Positions 1-9,514 of a DNA stretch of 47,323 nucleotides are shown here, piece after piece. Source of the stretch: an uncultured Caulobacterales bacterium (lineage in GTDB: Bacteria > Pseudomonadota > Alphaproteobacteria > Caulobacterales > Caulobacteraceae); assembly GCA_903851655.1 (NCBI GenBank), contig CAINOV010000045.1:1-47323 (forward strand). The letters run 5' to 3'. How positions within the stretch are numbered: the first letter of the stretch is position 1; each line of letters starts with the position of its first letter. Below the pieces are notes generated by a model. That model made no database searches. It had not been told where the DNA came from and saw only the letters and a program-made list of their open reading frames with translations. The position numbers and the translations under genes were made by a program.

Positions 1-3000
1 CGGAGGGCGGGGCCGACACTCTGGACGGCGGGCGGGCGGCGGATACGATCGACGCTTCGCAGGGGCGCAATGTGATCATCGCGGGCGTGGGCGGCGGCCT
101 GGTGATCGCCGGCTCCGGCGCGGACACGCTGAGCTTCGCCAACGCCCCGGACGGGGTGGTCGCGCGCCTGTCCGCGGGCGGCGGCGGCGCCACCGTGCCG
201 GGCGGCGCCTTCAGCCTGACCGGGTCGGTCCAGGGCCTCGTGGGAAGCGCGGCGTCCGACACCCTGACCGGCGCGCAGGGAACCGTGCTGCTGGACGGCG
301 GAACCGGGGGCGACGACCTGTTCGACCTGGGCGGCGCGGGGACGGCCCTGGCCCCGGTCACGGTGATCGGCGGTCGCAGCGGATCCGCCAACACCCTGAC
401 CTTCGTCGCAGACACCCTGGGCGGCGTCCGCGCCAACCTGTCGAGCGACGCGCTCACCCTGTCCGCCGGCGGCGTCTCCGGCGCGCTGGCGGCGGGGTCC
501 GTGGATGCGGGGGGCTATGGCTTCGCCCAGGTCTCGCAGATCCAGCGACTGATCGGCAGCGCCGCCGGAGGAGACTGGCTGGTCGGGGGCAAGGGCGTCG
601 TCTACCTGTCCGCCGGGGCGAGCGCGGCGGCGGACACCCTGGACGGCGGCGGCGGCGGAACCGACCTCGCACCGGAACAGGTGGTCGGCGCGGCGAACGG
701 GACCAGCATCCTGACCTTCGCCAGCGACACCGCCCCGTCGGGCGGCGTGGTGATCGATCTGGTGGCCGGCGTGGCCGGCGCGGCGGACCACGGGCACCTG
801 CTGCTGTCCAACATCCATCACGTGATCGGCAGCGCCGCTGGCGCGGACAGGATCATCGGCGACAATGCCGGAGACACCCTCCAGGCCGGGGGCGGAACCG
901 CCTCGATCATCGCCGGGACCGGCCATAACCTGCTGATCGGCGGGACCGGAGCGGCCACCATCGACGCGACGGCGGGGTCCAACCTGATCGACGGGGGCGG
1001 CGGCGACCTGGTCCTGCGCACCTATGGGGACCAGGCCAACGACACCCTGACCTTCGCCCGCGCCCCGACCGCCGTGACCGTCGACCTGCAGACCAGCCTC
1101 GCCAGCGGCTATGGCCGGATGCAGATCTCCGGCGGCGCCGGCGGGCTGATCGGGAGCGCCTTCGGCGACGTGCTCACCGGGGCGGCCTCCACCCTCATGA
1201 TCGACGGCGGCGGCGGGGCCGACACCATCGACCCCGGCGGCGGCGGCGCTCCCGGCCCGGGCCTGGAGGAGGTCATCAGCCTGGCCGCGGGATCGGCCGG
1301 GGTGGTGACCTACGCCACGGCGAGCCAGGGCGTATCCGTGGATCTGGCCGCCAGCATCGCCTCCGGCGCCGGCTATCAGCTGTTGCGCAATGTGACGCGG
1401 GTGGTGGGCGGCGCCTATGACGACACGCTGACCGGCGCCGTCTCCACCCTCAGCCTCGACGGGGGAGCCGGGGGCGATGACAGCTTCCGCAGCGGCGGCG
1501 GCGGCGCGGCGCCGGGCGAGGGCGCGGCGGAGAGCATCACCGGCGGGACCGGCGGGCTCAACACCCTCGACCTCTCGCCGGACAGGGTCCACGCCGTTGC
1601 GGGCAGCCTGCTGACGCCGGGCGCCTACACGCCCACGGGAACCCTGGATGCGGGGGGCGTGTCCGGCTACGGCTATCTCCAGGTCAGCAACATCCAGCGC
1701 CTGATCGGCAGCGCCGTCGGCGGCGACAGTCTGACCGGCGCGCCGGGGGTCCTGCTGCTGCAGGCCGGATCGGCCACCGCCCGCGACACCTTTGACGGCG
1801 GCGGCGGCGGATCGCCGGCGGCGCCGGAGCTGATCATCGGCGGGACATCGGCCATCGGCACGCTGACCTTCGCCAGCGACAGCGTATCCGGCGTCACCGC
1901 CAATCTCGCCGCCGGCTGGGTCAGCGGTTATGGCGTGGAGAGCGTTTCGGGCATCCAGCGGCTGTACGGCAGCGCCCATGGCGGCGACCTGCTGACCGGA
2001 CGCTGGGACACCCAGCTGCTGGCGGCGGGCGCGTCGAGCCTGGGCGACACCTTCGACGGCGGCGGCGGTCGTGCGGAAACGATCGTCGGCGCGAGCGGCG
2101 GCGCAGTGAACACCCTGACCTTCGCCAGCGACCCCGGCGGCGGGGTGTCCGTGGACCTGGCCGCGGGAACGGCCACGGGCTATGGCGCCTATGCGCTGCA
2201 ATCCATCCAGATCGTCATCGGGACTGCGGCGGGGGGCGATCTGCTCCGCGGCGGCCCGGGCGCCCTGCGACTGGCGGCGGGCGGCGCCGCGGCCAACGAC
2301 ACCTTCGACGGCGGCGGGGGCGGCACGGCCCTGGCGCCGGAACAGATCATCGGCGCGGCGTCCGGCGTCGGCGTGTTGACCTTCGCCCGGGACACGGAGC
2401 GGTCGGGCGGGGTTTATGTGGACCTGTCGGCGCCCACGCCCTACGCCGTCGCCACGAACTATGGCGACCTTGTCCTGTCCAACATCCATGACGTGATCGG
2501 CAGCGCGTTCGGCGCCGACACGATCATCGGCGACAACAGCCGTGACGTGCTGCAGGCCGGGGGCGGTCGCGTGAGCCTCCAGGCCGGTTTGGGGTCCAGC
2601 ACCCTGATCGGCGGCGGCGGGTACGACGTGTTCAACGCCGCGGTCGGGTCCAACCTGATCGATGGCGGGGGCGGTCCGGTGAGCGTGATCGGCTCGGCCC
2701 CCGGCCTCGGGGGCAGCGACACCCTGACCTTCGCCAACGCCGCGGGCGGCGTGACGGTCGACCTGTCCCCCCTCAACACCGGCGGCCTTGGCGCGGCGAC
2801 GGGCTATGGCGCCGCGACCATCACCGGCGGCGTGGCGGAGATCATCGGCAGCCGCTTCGACGACCGCATCACCGGCTCGCGGACCACCCACGCGATCCTG
2901 GCCGGCGGCGACACGGGAAACGACACGCTGGACGGCGGCGGCGGCGGGACGGCGGCGGCGCCGGAGACGATCACCGGCGCGCGGCTGGGCGCGACGACCC

Positions 3001-6000
3001 TGACCTTTGCCTCGATGCCGGTCACGGGCGGCGCCGGCGTCACCGCCAACGGCGTGAGCGGCCAGGCGACCGGCTATGGCGTGCAGAGCTTCAGCAACAT
3101 CCGGACGATCATCGGCAGCGGAAACAACGATGACCTGACGGGATCGGCGGGGCCGTACGGCGTGTCCACCCTGGACGGGGGCGCCGGGGGCAATGACACC
3201 TTCGACGGCGGCGGCGGCGGGGATTCCCTGACCGGCGCGGAGATCGTCCGCGGCGTGGCCGGGTTCGACAACACCCTGACCTTCGAAAAGGACGCGTCCC
3301 ACGCCGTGGTCGCCAGCCTGCAGACCGGCCTGGCCGACGCCGGCGGGGCCGGCGGCTATGGCTATGTCGCCTTTTCGAACATCGACCGCCTGATCGGCAG
3401 CGCGCTGGGAGGCGACCGGCTGAAAGGCGCGCCGACGACCCTCCTCCTCGGAAACGCCGGCGCCGCCAGCGGCGACACCTTCGACGCCGGCGGCGGCGGG
3501 CGCGCCGGACGCCTCGAGACCATCATCGGCGCCAGTCACGGGACCAACACCCTGACCTACGCCGCCGATACGGCGGGCGGAGTCACCGCCGACCTGGGCC
3601 TGGGGACCGTGTCGACCACCGGATACGGCGCCCAGGCCGTCTACAATATCCAGGTGCTGATCGGCAGCGCCCATGGCGGCGACCTGCTGACCGGAACCCG
3701 GGGGACCGTGGCCCTGACCTCGGGCAGCAGCCTGCTGGGCGACACGTTCGACGGCGGCGGCGGCGGCAGCTCCGGCGCTGCGGAACGCATCACCGGCAGC
3801 ACGGCCGGCGTGAACGTGCTGACCTTCGCCAGCGACACGGTGGCGGGGGCCACGGTGGACCTCAACCAGGGAACGGCGCGGATCACCGCCAACTATGGAG
3901 TCTACCAGCTCAGCAACATCCAGTCGGTCATCGGCAGCAGCCTGTCGGACTCCCTGCGCGGCTCGACCTCGACGCTGAGCCTGAACGGCGGGGCCGGCGG
4001 CGATGACACCTTCGACGGCGGGGGCGGCGGCTCGGCCGGTGCGGCGGAGACCATCACCGGCAGCGCCACCGGCGTGAACACCCTCAGCTTTGCCGGCGAC
4101 ACCGTCGGCGGCGTCGCCTTCAGCCTTCAGTCGACTGGCGTCTCGGCCATTGCGGGCTATGGCTGGTTGCAGGTCAGCGGCGTCCAGGCCCTGGTGGGCA
4201 ACGGATTCGCCGACACCCTGACCGGCGGGGTGTCCACGGTCCGACTGGACGGGGGGACCGGCGCCGGCGACGTGCTCGACCCCGGCGGCGGCGGGACGCT
4301 CGCCGCGCCCGAGACCGTGATCGGCGGGAGCGGCGGCGGGGCGACCCTGACCTTCGCCGCGGACACGGTCCATGCGATCCGCGCCGACCTGTCCCGTGCA
4401 GCGGGGGTAATCGACGCCGGCGGCGCCTCCGGCTACGGCTATGTCAGCGCCGGCAACATCGCCACCCTGATCGGCAGCGCCGTGGGCGGCGACACCCTGA
4501 TCGGCGGGCGGACCCTGTCGCTGACCGCCGGGTCGGCCCATGCGCTGGACACCTTCGACGGCGGCGGCGGCGTGATCCCCGGGACGACGGTGACCTTGAC
4601 CGGCGGCGCCAGCGTCGGGGGCGTGGTCACCTTCGCCGCCGACACCGTCGCCGGCGCCGCGGGCGGGGTGAATGTCGACCTCAATCTGGGCCAGGTGTCC
4701 GGCGGCTATGGTCTCGAGCGCCTGGTCAACATCCATCACGTGATCGGCAGCGCCCTCGGCGCCGACACCCTGGCCGGCGACAGCGCCAACGACACCCTGG
4801 AGGCGGGGGGCGGCGCCGTCCGGCTGATCGCGGGCACGGGCGCCAACCTGCTGGCCGCCGGCGCCGGCGCGGACACGGTGGACGCGACCCGGGGGACCAA
4901 CACCATCCTGGCCGGATCGGGCGCCCTCACCCTGCGGGTCGGAACCAATGCCGACACGCTGAGCTACCAGGCGGCGACGACGACGGTTCCCGGCGCCGCG
5001 GGCGTCACCGTCGACCTGGTCAACGGAGTGGTGAGCGGCCTGCGGACCGCCACCATCACGGCCGCGGCCGGCGGCGGGGTGCAGGGGGTGATCGGCTCGG
5101 CCTACAGCGACAGCCTGATCGGCGGATCCGCCACCCACTTCATGTCCGGCGGGACCGGCGGCGACGACACCTTCGTGGCCGGCGGAAGCGATGGAACCAT
5201 CGCCGGCTCGGCGACGGGCGCCAATCTCCTCAGTTTCGCCAATGACACGGCCCAAGGCGGCGCGGTCCGGGTGAATCTGGCCGAGGGCGCCGTCACCGGC
5301 GGCTTCGGCAACCTGTCGCTCAGCAACATCCACCAGGTGCTGGGCAGCGCCAACGGTGCGGACACGCTGATCGGCGATGGCGTGGCGGACATCCTGTCAG
5401 CGGGGGGCGGCGCGGCCTCCCTGGTGGGAGGGGCGGGCGGCGGCACCCTGAACGGCGGCGCAGGACGGGACACGATCGATGCGCGCCACGGGGCCAGCGT
5501 GATCAATGTGGCGGGCGCAGCAGCGACCATCCTGGCGGGCGGGGTCGGGAGCACCCTGTCCTTCGCCGGAGAGCAGGCGGGCGTCACGGCGGACGCCCGG
5601 AACCCGACGGCCGGCGCGGCGATCTCGTTGTCCGGCGCCTTCCGCGAGATCGATGGAAGCCGCTTCGCCGACGTCCTCCGCGGCTCGTCCGCGACCCTGA
5701 TCCTGTCCGGCGGCGGGGGCGCCGACACCCTGGACGGCGGCGGCGGCGGCTCGACCTCTGCGGCGGAGACGGTGATGGCGGCGGCCGGGTCCGGCGCCAC
5801 GGCCTCCTTCGCCGGGGATACGGCGGGCGGCGTGATCGTCGATCTGAGCCGGTCGGCGCAGCAGGCGACCGGCGCCGGTTACGGGGTCGAGACGCTGGTC
5901 AACATCCACAACATCATCGGCAGCGCGTCGGGCCGGGACACCCTGATCGGCGACAGCGCCGGCGACGTGCTGACGGCGGGCGCCGGCGCGACCCTGCTGG

Positions 6001-7829
6001 TGGCCGGGGCGGGCGCCAACACCCTCAATGGCGGCGCCGGCGCGGACACGATCGACGCCAGCCACGGGGCCAATCTGATCAACATCCTGGGCCCCTCCGC
6101 CACGATTCTCGGCGGCGGGTCCGGGGACACCCTGTCCTTCGCGGGAGCGTCGTTCGCGGCGCGGGTCGATCTGACGGGGAGCGCCGCCGGCGGGCAGATC
6201 AGCGTGACCGGCGCCATCCGTGAACTGGACGGAAGCGCGCAGAGCGACAGTCTCCGCGGCTCGACGGCCACCCTGCTGCTGACCGGCGGGTCCAGCGGAA
6301 ACGACACCCTCGATGGCGGCGGGGCGGGGGACAGGCTGTCGGGCGTGGCGGCCACCCTGCGGGGCGGCGGCGGGACGACCACCGTCACCTTCGCTGCGGA
6401 TTCCGTGCACAGCGTGTCGGTGGACCTGTCCCTGGGCGCCGGGAACGCCGATGCGGGCGGCGCCGGCGGCTATGGCTTCTACACCCTGCAGAACATCCAG
6501 AAGCTGATCGGCAGCGCCCACGGCGGCGACCTGCTGTCCGGAACCGCCAGCACCCTCTATCTCGGCGCGGCGCCGGGCGCGCAGGCGGCGGACACCTTCG
6601 ACGGCGGCGGGGGCGGCGCGGGCGGGGCGGTGGAGACGATCGACGGCGGATCCACCCTCGGCAGCCTGCTGACCTTCGCCCACGAGACGATGACCGGCGG
6701 AGGCGAGACCATCGATCTGGGCGCCGGGACCGCCACCGGGACCTATGGCTCGGAGCAGTTGCTGCACATCCACAATGTCACCGCCAGCCTCCACGGCGCC
6801 GACGTGATCCTCGCGGAGACCGGGACCGCAGACACCCTGTCCGCCGGGGGCGGCAGCGACACCATCCGCGCCACGGCCAATGACCTGATCAACGCCGGCG
6901 GCGGGCCGAGCCTGGTGGTGTCCGCCGCCGGGGGCGCCGACACGCTGAGCTTCGCCCACGATACGGCCCCGGGCGCCGGAGTGACGGTGTCCCTGGGCGC
7001 CAGCGGGTGGCAGGCCACCGGCTTCGGCTCCGTGAGCCTCAGCGGCGCCCTGACCGGCCTGATCGGCAGTTCCGGCGCGGACTCCCTGACGGGATCGGCC
7101 GCCACCACCCTGCTCAGCGGCGGGGCGGGGGGCGCGGACACCCTGGACGGGGGCGGCGGCGGCACGGCCGCGGCGCCGGAAACAGTGATCGGCGGCGCCG
7201 GCGGGGCGAGCATCCTGACCTTCGCCAACGACACGGTGGGCGGCGTGTCGGTCAATCTGAACCCGGACAGCGTCACCGGCTATGGCAGCGTCACTGGCTA
7301 TGGGGTCGAGCGGGTCAGCGGCGTCCACAACCTGATCGGCAGCGCGGGGGGCAACGACACCCTCATCGGCGACAATTTCGGCGACGCCATCACCGTCAAT
7401 GCCGGCGGGACCCGGGTCAGCTGCGGCGCGGGGGACGACACGGTCACCGCCGGCGCCGCCTTCGTGGCGTCCATGGTCGCGACGCCGAGCGGGTGTTCGG
7501 TGGACGGCGGCGGCGGGAGCAACACCCTGGTTCTGGACTGGCGGGGATCGTCGTCGGCGGCGAGCTTCGACCTCGGCTCGGTCTACAGCGCCATTCGCAA
7601 TGTCACGACCCTCGACCTGTCCAACAACACCAGCCGGGCGTCGACCTACACGATCAGCGCCGACGAGATCAACGCCATGACTGGCGGGGCGGCCCTGACG
7701 CTGAAACTGGGCGCCAACGACCATCTGAACTTCGCCCTGACGCTGGGGGAGTTCATCCAGGCCGGTCCGCAGAACACCACCTACATCGCCGACGCCACCC
7801 ATACGATTGCGACGCTGCATGTCACCTGA
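1..7829 (+). CDS. Giant glycine-rich RTX-like secreted protein, 5' truncated
   Basis: The reading frame is open from base 3 to the stop at 7827-7829, so the true start lies upstream; the GTG at 72 is only the first start-like codon. At least 2,600 residues are present. The protein is almost entirely tandem modules of roughly 90-100 residues. Each has a LTFAxDT-GGVxVDL strand, a GYG turn, an IGSAxGGDxLTG segment and a DTFDGGGGG loop. These resemble degenerate hemolysin-type calcium-binding repeats rather than regular nonapeptide arrays. The last 110 residues change character (DLSNNTS, then hydrophobic, ending TLHVT), as expected of a C-terminal type I secretion signal. I see only two cysteines, both near the C-terminus (about nt 7420 and 7496). 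The next gene, overlapping its stop, is a type I exporter. Likely a surface-layer, adhesin or matrix protein; that role is inference. Confidence 0.85.
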   Translation, partial: EGGADTLDGGRAADTIDASQGRNVIIAGVGGGLVIAGSGADTLSFANAPDGVVARLSAGGGGATVPGGAFSLTGSVQGLVGSAASDTLTGAQGTVLLDGGTGGDDLFDLGGAGTALAPVTVIGGRSGSANTLTFVADTLGGVRANLSSDALTLSAGGVSGALAAGSVDAGGYGFAQVSQIQRLIGSAAGGDWLVGGKGVVYLSAGASAAADTLDGGGGGTDLAPEQVVGAANGTSILTFASDTAPSGGVVIDLVAGVAGAADHGHLLLSNIHHVIGSAAGADRIIGDNAGDTLQAGGGTASIIAGTGHNLLIGGTGAATIDATAGSNLIDGGGGDLVLRTYGDQANDTLTFARAPTAVTVDLQTSLASGYGRMQISGGAGGLIGSAFGDVLTGAASTLMIDGGGGADTIDPGGGGAPGPGLEEVISLAAGSAGVVTYATASQGVSVDLAASIASGAGYQLLRNVTRVVGGAYDDTLTGAVSTLSLDGGAGGDDSFRSGGGGAAPGEGAAESITGGTGGLNTLDLSPDRVHAVAGSLLTPGAYTPTGTLDAGGVSGYGYLQVSNIQRLIGSAVGGDSLTGAPGVLLLQAGSATARDTFDGGGGGSPAAPELIIGGTSAIGTLTFASDSVSGVTANLAAGWVSGYGVESVSGIQRLYGSAHGGDLLTGRWDTQLLAAGASSLGDTFDGGGGRAETIVGASGGAVNTLTFASDPGGGVSVDLAAGTATGYGAYALQSIQIVIGTAAGGDLLRGGPGALRLAAGGAAANDTFDGGGGGTALAPEQIIGAASGVGVLTFARDTERSGGVYVDLSAPTPYAVATNYGDLVLSNIHDVIGSAFGADTIIGDNSRDVLQAGGGRVSLQAGLGSSTLIGGGGYDVFNAAVGSNLIDGGGGPVSVIGSAPGLGGSDTLTFANAAGGVTVDLSPLNTGGLGAATGYGAATITGGVAEIIGSRFDDRITGSRTTHAILAGGDTGNDTLDGGGGGTAAAPETITGARLGATTLTFASMPVTGGAGVTANGVSGQATGYGVQSFSNIRTIIGSGNNDDLTGSAGPYGVSTLDGGAGGNDTFDGGGGGDSLTGAEIVRGVAGFDNTLTFEKDASHAVVASLQTGLADAGGAGGYGYVAFSNIDRLIGSALGGDRLKGAPTTLLLGNAGAASGDTFDAGGGGRAGRLETIIGASHGTNTLTYAADTAGGVTADLGLGTVSTTGYGAQAVYNIQVLIGSAHGGDLLTGTRGTVALTSGSSLLGDTFDGGGGGSSGAAERITGSTAGVNVLTFASDTVAGATVDLNQGTARITANYGVYQLSNIQSVIGSSLSDSLRGSTSTLSLNGGAGGDDTFDGGGGGSAGAAETITGSATGVNTLSFAGDTVGGVAFSLQSTGVSAIAGYGWLQVSGVQALVGNGFADTLTGGVSTVRLDGGTGAGDVLDPGGGGTLAAPETVIGGSGGGATLTFAADTVHAIRADLSRAAGVIDAGGASGYGYVSAGNIATLIGSAVGGDTLIGGRTLSLTAGSAHALDTFDGGGGVIPGTTVTLTGGASVGGVVTFAADTVAGAAGGVNVDLNLGQVSGGYGLERLVNIHHVIGSALGADTLAGDSANDTLEAGGGAVRLIAGTGANLLAAGAGADTVDATRGTNTILAGSGALTLRVGTNADTLSYQAATTTVPGAAGVTVDLVNGVVSGLRTATITAAAGGGVQGVIGSAYSDSLIGGSATHFMSGGTGGDDTFVAGGSDGTIAGSATGANLLSFANDTAQGGAVRVNLAEGAVTGGFGNLSLSNIHQVLGSANGADTLIGDGVADILSAGGGAASLVGGAGGGTLNGGAGRDTIDARHGASVINVAGAAATILAGGVGSTLSFAGEQAGVTADARNPTAGAAISLSGAFREIDGSRFADVLRGSSATLILSGGGGADTLDGGGGGSTSAAETVMAAAGSGATASFAGDTAGGVIVDLSRSAQQATGAGYGVETLVNIHNIIGSASGRDTLIGDSAGDVLTAGAGATLLVAGAGANTLNGGAGADTIDASHGANLINILGPSATILGGGSGDTLSFAGASFAARVDLTGSAAGGQISVTGAIRELDGSAQSDSLRGSTATLLLTGGSSGNDTLDGGGAGDRLSGVAATLRGGGGTTTVTFAADSVHSVSVDLSLGAGNADAGGAGGYGFYTLQNIQKLIGSAHGGDLLSGTASTLYLGAAPGAQAADTFDGGGGGAGGAVETIDGGSTLGSLLTFAHETMTGGGETIDLGAGTATGTYGSEQLLHIHNVTASLHGADVILAETGTADTLSAGGGSDTIRATANDLINAGGGPSLVVSAAGGADTLSFAHDTAPGAGVTVSLGASGWQATGFGSVSLSGALTGLIGSSGADSLTGSAATTLLSGGAGGADTLDGGGGGTAAAPETVIGGAGGASILTFANDTVGGVSVNLNPDSVTGYGSVTGYGVERVSGVHNLIGSAGGNDTLIGDNFGDAITVNAGGTRVSCGAGDDTVTAGAAFVASMVATPSGCSVDGGGGSNTLVLDWRGSSSAASFDLGSVYSAIRNVTTLDLSNNTSRASTYTISADEINAMTGGAALTLKLGANDHLNFALTLGEFIQAGPQNTTYIADATHTIATLHVT
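60..7400 (+). repeat. Tandem protein-coding modules, two alternating types
   Basis: About 25 modules repeat at roughly 280-300 bp in the RTX-like gene. Type A carries an NIQxLIGSAxGGDLLTG segment and ends DTFDGGGGG. Type B carries NIHxVIGSAxGADTIIGD and then AGGG, a second AGxG turn and TIDAxxGSNLIDGGGG, so it is longer. Seven type B copies lie near 810, 2480, 4730, 5325, 5905, 6770 and 7325, the sixth degenerate. Runs of GGC/GGCGGC codons encode the five-glycine loops and repeat almost identically at DNA level, which should favour unequal recombination and slippage. Confidence 0.8.
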
Positions 7830-9498
7830 ACCCAAACCCGCCGCCGCCGCGGTCCGTCGACTGTCCGGGCTCCTGGGCGGACGTGCGCCCGAGGTGTTGA
7901 TCTGCACGCTGATCATCAATCTAGTGGGGCTGTTCTCCCCGTTCTTCTCGATGCTGGTGTTCGACAAGGTGATCGGCAACAACATCCCCGAGACCCTGTG
8001 GGGGCTGGCGGCGGGGATGGTGCTGTTCCTGGGCCTGGACTTCCTGATGAGGTTCATCCGTCTGCTGATCATCGAGAAGTCCGCCTATCGCGGCGACGCC
8101 GGGGCCGACCGGGTCGTGCTGCAGCGGCTGCTGGGGCAGAGCGGCGGGGCGGTGATCTCCACCGGCGCCCTGCTGGCCCGCTACCGGGAGCTGGCCGCCA
8201 GCCGGGACCTGTTGTCCTCCAGCTATCTGGTGGCCGCGGCGGACCTGCCCTTCGCCGTGCTGTTCCTGCTGGCCATGGGGCTGATCGGGGGGCCGGTGGT
8301 CCTGGCCCCGGTGGTCATCGGCGGGGCGCTGATCGCCCTGTCCCTGGCCCTGCGCGGCCCCATCGCCCGCCGCAACCAGGAAGCCCAGGCGATGGAAGGT
8401 CTGCGCCTGGGGCTGCTGGCCGAGATCGTGACGCATCTGGACCTGATCCGCACCAGCCGCCTGCGGGCCCTGTTCGACCGCCGGTGGAGCGCGCTGGCGG
8501 ACCAGTCTTCCGAGGCGCGCAGCCGGGGGCGGCTGCTCACCGGCCTCAACTATGCGGCCCTGTCAGAGGGGGCGATGCTGATCTGGGTGGCGGTAATCGT
8601 CATCGGCGCCCTGATGACCGAGGCCAACCTGCTGACCGTGGGCGGGTTGACCGCCTGCTCGATCCTGTCCAACCGGATCGGCGGACAGGTGTCGAGCCTG
8701 GTGATCCTGGTGGGGCGCTATGACGTACACCGTCGGGCGAAGGCGCGGTTCGACGAAAGCCTGGCCCCGGCCGCGGCGGCGACCGTGTCTCTGCCCCCCC
8801 GGGCCATGGACGGGGGATATCACGTGCACGGCCTGGGCTTCCGCTTTCCCGGCGACCGGCCGGCGGTGCTCGACCAACTCAGCCTGCAGATCACGCCGGG
8901 GGAGCGGATCGGCGTGGTGGGTCGCAACGGGTCGGGAAAGTCCACGCTGCTGCGCTGCCTCGCCGGGGCGCTGGCGCCCACGTCCGGCGCGGTGATGATC
9001 GACGGGGCCAACATCTCGGCCTTCGATCCCGCCTGGCGGGCCGGCTGGCTGGCCTACAAGCCGCAGGACCCGCTGCTGTTCGAGGGCACGCTGGAGCAGA
9101 ACATCGTGGGCGACGAGACCGCCTGGGATCGCCAGAGACTGCGCCGGGCCCTGCACCTGTCCGGTCTGGCCGAGGCCATCGCCCGGGGGGAGCTGTCGTT
9201 GGATCTGGCCGTGGCGGCGGGGGGCGCCAACCTTTCCGGGGGACAGCGGCAGTCCGTCGCCCTGGCCCGCAGCCTGATGGTCGAGGCCCGGGTGATGATC
9301 CTGGACGAACCCACTGCCGGGATCGACCACGAGCTGGAGACCCTGGTGGCCGGCCGGATCGCGGAGGCGTCGCGGGACTGCACCCTGGTGGTCGCCACCC
9401 ACAGCGTCAGCCTGCTGGGCCAGCTGGACCGGCTGATCGTGCTCGACCGGGGGCGGATCGTGGCCGATGGCCCCACGCGATCCATCCTGGTCGCCTGA
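7819..9498 (+). CDS. Type I secretion ABC transporter (permease-ATPase fusion)
   Basis: 559 residues from the ATG at 7819, which overlaps the RTX gene's stop; a TTG at 7807 is the alternative. The N-terminal half has membrane segments at about 25-50, 63-83, 140-180 and 250-300, with the FDKVIGNN motif typical of HlyB/LapB-type exporters. The ATPase half has Walker A GRNGSGKS (368-375), a Q-loop YKPQD (about 413-417), signature LSGGQ (472-476), Walker B MILDEP (494-499) and the switch His528. At this length there is no room for the N-terminal C39 or C39-like domain found in many LapB/HlyB proteins. It probably exports the adjacent RTX-like protein. The membrane fusion protein and outer-membrane partner are not in the window. 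Confidence 0.9.
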   Translation: MSPEPKPAAAAVRRLSGLLGGRAPEVLICTLIINLVGLFSPFFSMLVFDKVIGNNIPETLWGLAAGMVLFLGLDFLMRFIRLLIIEKSAYRGDAGADRVVLQRLLGQSGGAVISTGALLARYRELAASRDLLSSSYLVAAADLPFAVLFLLAMGLIGGPVVLAPVVIGGALIALSLALRGPIARRNQEAQAMEGLRLGLLAEIVTHLDLIRTSRLRALFDRRWSALADQSSEARSRGRLLTGLNYAALSEGAMLIWVAVIVIGALMTEANLLTVGGLTACSILSNRIGGQVSSLVILVGRYDVHRRAKARFDESLAPAAAATVSLPPRAMDGGYHVHGLGFRFPGDRPAVLDQLSLQITPGERIGVVGRNGSGKSTLLRCLAGALAPTSGAVMIDGANISAFDPAWRAGWLAYKPQDPLLFEGTLEQNIVGDETAWDRQRLRRALHLSGLAEAIARGELSLDLAVAAGGANLSGGQRQSVALARSLMVEARVMILDEPTAGIDHELETLVAGRIAEASRDCTLVVATHSVSLLGQLDRLIVLDRGRIVADGPTRSILVA

Positions 9499-9514
9499 GA
9501 CGGGAGCGCTGCGG

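Noticed and set aside
60-7400. CRISPR-like or satellite repeat array
   Set aside because: The repeats keep a single reading frame, vary in a protein-like way and have no constant spacers.
5397-8072. Long open frame of 891 codons antisense to the RTX-like gene
   Set aside because: Repetitive GC-rich coding DNA keeps the opposite frame free of stops. The product is Arg/Gly/Ala/Val low complexity without domains, and it crosses into the exporter gene.
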